Assembly: GCF_900747795.2 (NCBI RefSeq)
Contig: NC_041405.2
Location: forward strand, 135,244,946 to 135,308,945
DNA: 64,000 nt
Source of the DNA: Erpetoichthys calabaricus
Lineage: Eukaryota > Chordata > Cladistia > Polypteriformes > Polypteridae
Direction of reading: 5' to 3'
The notes under the pieces were generated by a model. The model searched no databases. It was not told the DNA's origin and saw only the letters and a list, made by a program, of their open reading frames with translations. The position numbers and the translations under genes were made by a program. Shown in pieces: positions 57,968-64,000 of the stretch; positions within the stretch are counted from its first letter, which is position 1; each line of letters starts with the position of its first letter.

Positions 57968-58896
57968 CAGGGGCGGACTGGCCATTAGGGCATTTGGGCA
58001 ATGCCCAGTGGGCCACGGATTCTGGTCTGGTCATGGGCTGGCTGCTTCATGAAATACATTTTATGTACTGGTTACTGTTTGACATTAAAATTAATTTTCT
58101 AAACTACTAAACATTATCTGTCCGGTACTGTGATTTATATAGTCCTATATAATATACCGTATTATGTCACCAAGTTGTTTTAGTTGTCAGTACACAATGT
58201 TGCAGCGAAAAATTTGGTCAAAACTGCCTTTTGCCAATACAGGCTACATTTCGGTTAGCATATACATTATTGCAATTTATTTTATCTCATATCTAGTATT
58301 TAAATTCTTCAGTACTAATAATTAGTTTAGATTATGTATTATGCGTTTTATTGTTCTTTGGTTGTCGGCATGAGTGATAATTAGTGGGTTTCAGCTGCGA
58401 TTATTAGTATGATGAAATAAAGTTATAAAGCACAGGATAGGAATTTTTCACATTAGGACGATACATTTATAGTTTATCGTTAAGTTAATGGAACATTTCA
58501 AGCATGTGAAGTTTTTTTATTATAACCTCGATTATAATTTATTTAATTGTAAATGAGCAGCTACTAGCCTACTAGGGTACTGGCACTTAGACATGACATT
58601 GACATTTGACATGTACTCGAATAATGTGTAAGCCATTTACTAAATGTTTATTTTTCATTAAATTTTATTTCTAAGCATGTTGTCAAATTTTAAGTTGTGT
58701 CTAAGCAACAGTGTACAGATTAAGTTTGGCAACAGTTTAGATAGAGTTCATATCATAGGCTCATAGCAAGTAGTGAGCCACGTAATCATCACAAATTTTA
58801 AGAAAATTACAAAGAATAATGGGCCAAGTGGGTCAACCTCGTCACCTCACTCGTTGAAGGATGCCTGGGCCGGTTTTGAGACCCAGTCCACGCCTG
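57968..58896. mobile_element. Non-autonomous hAT element with 8-bp target duplication
   Basis: Ends CAGGGGCGGACTGG and the inverse of CAGGCGTGGACTGG (12 of 14 agree), flanked by perfect GGAGAAAG at 57960-57967 and 58897-58904. 929 bp, AT-rich inside, no transposase. A fairly complete hAT-type MITE. Confidence 0.85.
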
Positions 58897-59329
58897 GGAG
58901 AAAGTCATAAAGATCTCATCATGGCCCCCTAATTTCCAACTTAGTTTTCTTTAGGTTCAAAGTTGTGATGTACCGAATGTGATGATTTTCTGAATATTTT
59001 CCATCAGGACCTGAAAAACAATTAATAATGAGGATGAGTTTATGACATGCTTTCACAATCGGAAGCCACATTTCTATGCAGGGTTTCCATATTCTCCAAT
59101 GTTTTTAATGCCCTGTTTAGACGAGAATGCCTCACTCCACGTCTCCAGGTCTGCGTTTTCCATTTTTGACTGTCACCCAGCTGGAATTGCACCCTTTGTC
59201 TTGGTAGCGTTCACCATAAATGGCAACTCCACATGGAGCACTGAGGTGGTTTTGGGTGTCTAGTTAGGACATCTTCCATCAGGTGGTGTCTAACCCACTA
59301 GGAAAACACCCAAGATGTGTTGAAGGGCC

Positions 59330-59785
59330 AAAAAAAAAAGGAGACATAACAGTGCTAGAGAAAATCCAGAGAAGAGTACCTTGGCCAAATAGGACTTCAA
59401 GGTAAGATGCGTGAGGAGAGACTGATGGCGTTGAACCTTTTCAGATTAAGCAAATAGACATGAAGAGGAGACATGATTGACTTGTTTAAAATTATGCAGG
59501 GAATCGGTCTAATGGAGCTTAAAATGAATTTATCAAGAACACTGGGACACAGTTGGAAACTTGTTAAGGGTAAGTTTTGCAAAAACATTTTAAAGTTTTT
59601 ATTCACACAGAGAACTACAGACGTGTGGATTAGGATTGTGCTGTGGGGGGTGGGGGGATCATAGGACTTTAGGGACCATCATAACTCACCTTGATGTTAT
59701 TTTGGATTAATTAAGTGGATAGGACTGGCGAGCTTTGCTGGGGCTGAATGGCCTGTTCTCGTCACATTTTGTTTAATGCTCTGGG
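59330..59785 (+). mobile_element. CR1-like LINE 3' fragment
   Basis: 59473-59600 codes DLFKIMQGIGLMELKMNL then GHSWKLVKGKF and LFTQRTTDVWI, the extreme C-terminus of CR1-type reverse transcriptase ORFs. It is followed by GCTGAATGGCCTGTTCTCGT, a familiar 3' end of such elements. It is worn, with several frame breaks. Confidence 0.7.
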
Positions 59786-60673
59786 CCGGCCCGACTGTAT
59801 GTGGGACTTCTCCAGTCTGCTTGTGACAGGCGGTCCACTTTATGTCCAGGTTTAACAGGATGAATGCTGGAAAAGTGAGTGATGATTCCTGCTGCTTTCC
59901 ATGACTCACAAATTGGGAATTCAAAAAGAATGTCCTTGTTTTCAAATTAGTTTAATTCTGGTTACAAAAATGTGTTTTACTCCGAGCTACAGGAAAGCCA
60001 TCCATGCTTTGCCTGTTATGTGGGTGGAAAAATGTTTGGCTTTTCTGACCCCAGGCAGCCAAATGCATAAAACGGTGAGTCACAGCAGAAGGCATTTGTT
60101 GTGCTGGAGTTTGCAAAGTCACATTTGGTAATCACAGTGCAACATGAAATTTAAAGACATGTCAACCAGTGATCCTTCATTTCAGAAAAACACTGGATTG
60201 TGATTTCATAAGTAAGGGGCCTCTGCAAAGGGGAATAAGCCCCTGGAGTGTCCCAAGAGAAGATGCAGAGATGTAGAGAAGCTTTCCTGGAGTACCTGCA
60301 AGGTACTGGTGAACTGGGAATTCCTCCACTGGCAGAGAGGTGTGGTTTGTGAAAGCAACTGGTGAGGAAAAGGTACAAGATAGCTCTCCAGCCCTGAGGA
60401 CAAAGTGAGGAGGTTTGACTTGTGTGCTGAAATGAAATAAGAAATGGAAGAAGGTGCATTTGTACTCTGCCTTGTTTTCAGTGGTGAGGCAAGCAGGGGC
60501 ACACATTTTAAGGTCAGACGTTAAACTCTGGCAGTTTTTCCTATCACTTAGTATAAGCCACATGTTTTTAAGTTGAAAACTACCAAAATTGAACTCAAAT
60601 AGGGTCATTCATTTTAAATGCCCCTTTATAAGGCTGACAGTTTTACTTCTTTTTGATAGTTGGAGCCCCACAA
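59786..60673. other. Unassigned sequence
   Basis: Overlapping open frames on the minus strand at 60151-60608 exist in three registers at once, suggesting a chance low-stop region rather than a gene. No domain is recognised. Confidence 0.35.
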
Positions 60674-60833
60674 CAGAGCCATCTTAATTTATGGGCACAA
60701 TGGGCACTGGCCAGGGGCCCCAGGAGTCTAGGGACCCACGATGTTTCTGATGCCAATGTATTTTTCTGCTTTGGTATGTAAATACAGTGCACTACTTTGC
60801 CCTGGTACCTATGATGCTGGTAAGACGGCCCTG
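60674..60833. mobile_element. Small hAT-like MITE
   Basis: Ends CAGAGCCATCTTA and the inverse of CAGGGCCGTCTTA (11 of 13). Flanks CCCCACAA and CCCTGCAG agree at 5 of 8 positions, consistent with a decayed 8-bp duplication. 160 bp. Confidence 0.5.
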
Positions 60834-61157
60834 CCCTGCAGTGAGTGCATTTACATGCACACACAAAACCAGAATAAAGTGTAGCTTCCTACAAACGTAT
60901 ATGCGTGAGTCCATTTTTGTAGTTCACTTTTGCTGAAAAGCTTCTAATAATGCACTAAAAAAACAACAATCGCCGTGCAGACTCCACACATTGTAATTAC
61001 TCTGAACTACCACACATGGCACAGACTCAGAAATGGCAAAGGTAAAGGATAAGTTTGGTATTTTTCAAGTCGAAGTTACTGCTTTCCAAACATGCTGCAT
61101 TTGCCACGCAAAATTTTATGGTTGCCACAAAAATCAAGTCTGAAGCATTTTATATTA

Positions 61158-61473
61158 TCCATCCATCCATTATCCAACCCGCTATATCCCAACTACAGGG
61201 TTATTGGGGTCTGCTGGAGCCAATCCCAGCCAACACAGGGCGCAAGGCAGGAAACAAACCCTGGGCAGGGCGCCAGCCCCCACACACACACACACACCCC
61301 AAGCACACACTAGGGACAATGTAGGATCACCAATGCACCTAACCTGCATGTCTTTACTGTGGGAGGAAACCCACACAGACACGGGGAGAACATGGAAACT
61401 CCACACAGGGAGGACCCGGGAAGTGAACCCGGGTCTCCTAACTGCGAGGCAGCAGCGCCACTGTGTCGCCCCA
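61158..61473 (-). mobile_element. tRNA-derived SINE, copy B, with target-site duplication
   Basis: Same family and orientation as 25192-25540, with a shortened head. It is flanked by a perfect 12-bp duplication CATTTTATATTA (61146-61157 and 61474-61485). It has the same internal CA repeat and GGAT tail. Its perfect duplication suggests a more recent insertion. Confidence 0.87.
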
Positions 61474-61503
61474 CATTTTATATTAAATGATATTTAATAT
61501 ATA

Positions 61504-63156
61504 CAGTTAGGTCCATAAATATTTGGACAGAGACAACTTTTTTTCTAATTTTGGTTCTGTACATTATCACAATGAATTTTAAATGAAACAACTCAGATGC
61601 AGTTGAAGTGCAGACTTTCAGCTTTAATTCAGTGGGGTGAACAAAACGATTGCATAAAAATGTGAGGCAACTAAAGCATTTTTTTAACACAATCCCTTCA
61701 TTTCAGGGGCTCAAAAGTAATTGGACAATTGACTCAAAGGCTGTTTCATGGGCAGGTGTGGGCAAGTCCGTCGTTATGTCATTATCAATTAAGCAGATAA
61801 AAGGCCTGGAGTTGATTGGAGGTGTGGTGCTTGCATGTGGAAGATTCTGCTGTGAACAGACAACATACGGTCAAAGGAGCTCTCCATGCAGGTGAAAGAA
61901 GCCATCCTTAAGCTGCGAAAACAGAAAAAACCCATCTGAGAAATTGCTACAATATTACGAGTGACAAAATCTACAGTTTGGTACATCCTGAGAAAGAAAG
62001 CAAGCACTGGTGAACTCAGCAACGCAAAAACTCCTGGACGTCCACGGAAGACAACAGTGGTGGATGATCGCAGAATCATTTCCATGGTGAAGAGAAACCC
62101 CTTCACAACAGCCAACCAAGTGAACAACACTCTCCAGGGGGTAGGCGTATCGATATCCAGGTCTACCATAAAGAGAAGACTGCATGAAAGTAAATACAGA
62201 GAGTGCACTGCAAAGTGCAAGCCACTTATAAGCCTCAAGAATAGAAAGGCTAGATTGGACTTTGCTAAAGAACATCTAAAAAAGCCAGCACAGTTCTGGA
62301 AAAACATTCTTTGGACAGATGAAACCAAGATCAACCTCTACCAGAATGATGGCAAGAAAAAAGTATGGAGAAGACGTGGAACAGCTCATTATCCAAAGCA
62401 TACCACATCATCTGTAAAACACGGTGGAGGCAGTGTGATGGCCTGGGTGTGCATGGCTGTCAGTGGCACTGGGACACTAGTGTTTATTGATGATGTGACA
62501 TAGGACAGAAGCAGCCGAATGAATTCTGAGGTGTTCAGAGACATACTGTCTGCTCAAATCCAGCTAAATGCAGTCAAACTGATTGGGTGGCGTTTCATGA
62601 TGCAGATGGACAATGACCCAAAACATACAGCCAAAGCAACCCAGGAGTTTATTAAAGCAAAGAAGTGGAAAATTCTTGAATGGCCAAGTCAGTCACCTGA
62701 TCTTAACCCAATTGAGCATGCATTTCACTTGTTGAAGACTAAACTTCTGACAGAAAGGCCTATAAACATACAGCAACTGAAAGCCGCTGCAGTAAAGGCC
62801 TGGCAGAGCATTAAAAAGGAGGAAACCCAGCATCTGGTGATGTCCATGAGTTCAAGACTTCAGGCTGTCATTGCCAGCAAAGGGTTTTCAACCAAGTATT
62901 AGAAATGAACATTTGATTTCCAGTTATTTCATTTGTCCAATTACTTTTGAGCCCCTGAAATGAAGGGATTGTGTTAAAAAAATACTTTAGTTGCCTCACA
63001 TGTTTATGCGATTGTTTTGTTCACCCCACTGAATTAAAGCTGAAAGTCTGCACTTCAACTGCATCTGAGTTGTTTCATTTAAAATTCATTGTGGTAATGT
63101 ACAGAACCAAAATTAGAAAAAAGTTGTCTCTGTCCAAATATTTATGGACCTAACTG
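61504..63156 (+). mobile_element. Tc1-like transposon, second family
   Basis: 1,653 bp flanked by TA (61502-61503 and 63157-63158). Ends CAGTTAGGTCCATAAATATT and its inverse, with inverted repeats of about 225 bp (61504-61731 and 62933-63156). The terminal sequences differ from the 7681/48664 family. Confidence 0.94.
61886..62902 (+). pseudogene. Tc1-like transposase, two in-frame stops
   Basis: A single continuous frame of 338 codons from MQVKEAILKLRKQKKPI to KGFSTKY. It shows an N-terminal helix-turn-helix, TPGRPRK linker, second DNA-binding domain, and the catalytic triad in LWTDE, MQMDND and NPIE. TGA at 61937-61939 (probably from CGA by CpG decay) and TAG at 62501-62503 interrupt it. 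No frameshift was seen, so this copy is young. Confidence 0.93.
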
Positions 63157-63158
63157 TA

Positions 63159-64000
63159 TTTTTACTTGAATTAAAAGGGGAAAATACTTATAAAAATGAA
63201 ATATTACCAATATGTTACTTTTATCCTTCAACAATAATAATATTAATAACATTTTAAGTATCTTATTTGAAAGTAAATCATTTAGGATATATCCCTTTAC
63301 AGGACGGAAAGCAGCAACTGTAAAGATGAGTGTCTCATAAACATTAGATCATTAGATTTTTTTAATTACGTAATTAGGGCTGACTTTTAAACGTTGCATT
63401 TTTCTTTACAAGTCACTGCACCACTTGATGTCTCAAACAAGTGATACTGTGCAGTATGCAGGACTGTCAAACGTATGGACGCTCGGAGCATATATCGGTA
63501 GTACAGATAGATGATGAACAAGAGGCTCGATTTTCTGTTTTTTTTGCTATTTAACATCTCCAATGATACAGTAAACTCACCACGGAGCAGCACGTTAGGT
63601 TACAAATAAATTCCTTTAGTGGTTGTTATTACAATAAAATGGTGTGTAGAATTTTAACAAATTGGTGTTGTTCAAAGTAACACCCCCAGTTAATCCAGCT
63701 ATAACAAAACTATTAAGCACCGCACAGCAGGCAAACGGAGAGCACCTCAGTTTACTTTAGTCGATTTTTTTTTTTACAATTTTGCATGGCAAATACATCT
63801 TATTTGGAAAGTAATAACATTTACATGAAAAATATCGAACTTATACCAAAGTTTTTTTTAACTAATAATCAAGTCTTGTATGTGGTTAAAGAAAAAGGGT
63901 GGCCGCCTATTTACATAGACACTGATGTACTTACACCAAGAATTGTGATCGCCAATAATTTAACTGACAAAAGAGTGCTATAGTAACCTCATTCAGCGTG
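63159..64000. other. Right-end sequence without recognised features
   Basis: AT-rich. A 65-codon plus-strand frame at 63786-63983 (MANTSYLESNNIYMKNIEL) shows no known motif and no kelch pattern. It is not called as a gene. Confidence 0.35.

Noticed and set aside
60151-60608. Three overlapping minus-strand ORFs up to 143 aa
   Set aside because: All three registers are open together, with no domain, splice or codon signal, so it is probably a low-stop stretch.
63786-63983. Candidate terminal kelch exon
   Set aside because: The translation lacks any glycine-pair kelch pattern and has no acceptor in the right phase.

Overview
The window is vertebrate nuclear DNA, most likely from a ray-finned fish. 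Host genes are split into short exons with GT-AG introns, and the many transposon families are of kinds common in fish: long-TIR Tc1, L2/Rex1-like, RTE-like and CR1-like LINEs, hAT, Harbinger, Helitron and tRNA-SINEs. A basal fish such as a bichir or reedfish is only my impression; species cannot be settled here.

Two host genes are complete and divergently arranged. SPPL2B (minus strand, 29609 to 1944, 15 coding exons, 549 aa) is an intramembrane aspartyl protease. LSM7 (plus strand, 30020 to 41173, 4 coding exons, 103 aa) is an Sm-like RNA-processing subunit. Their start codons lie about 410 bp apart around a shared GC-rich promoter. SPPL2B and LSM7 are also neighbours in human 19p13.3 (recalled), which supports orthology. 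A third gene (plus strand, 51075 to 53000 and beyond) encodes a BTB-BACK-kelch protein; two coding exons are visible and the last kelch blades are not found in the window.

Most other sequence is mobile-element debris. SPPL2B intron 9 (3.6-17.5 kb) holds a transposon-like protein relic, a Harbinger-type MITE split by a Tc1 copy, a solo-LTR-like fossil, a Helitron 3' end with tandem repeats, a decayed Tc1 and a Helitron 5' end. SPPL2B intron 1 (19.5-29.5 kb) holds an LTR-like fossil, an RTE-type LINE fragment, a mariner-like element and a SINE with intact target-site duplication. LSM7 intron 2 (30.4-39.9 kb) holds a LINE inside a LINE, and a hAT element invaded by a near-perfect 213-bp palindrome. 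The intergenic stretch 41-51 kb carries a solo LTR, a LINE tail, an L2/Rex1-like LINE and a second Tc1 copy inserted in that LINE's tail. The right end, 53-64 kb, carries a second Helitron 5' copy, a Harbinger transposase relic split by a LINE, two hAT MITEs, a CR1-like fragment, a second intact SINE and a third Tc1.

I found no tRNA, rRNA or CRISPR. The strongest unusual signals are the nested insertions whose target duplications can still be read, and the palindromic element. I saw no clear new gene system.
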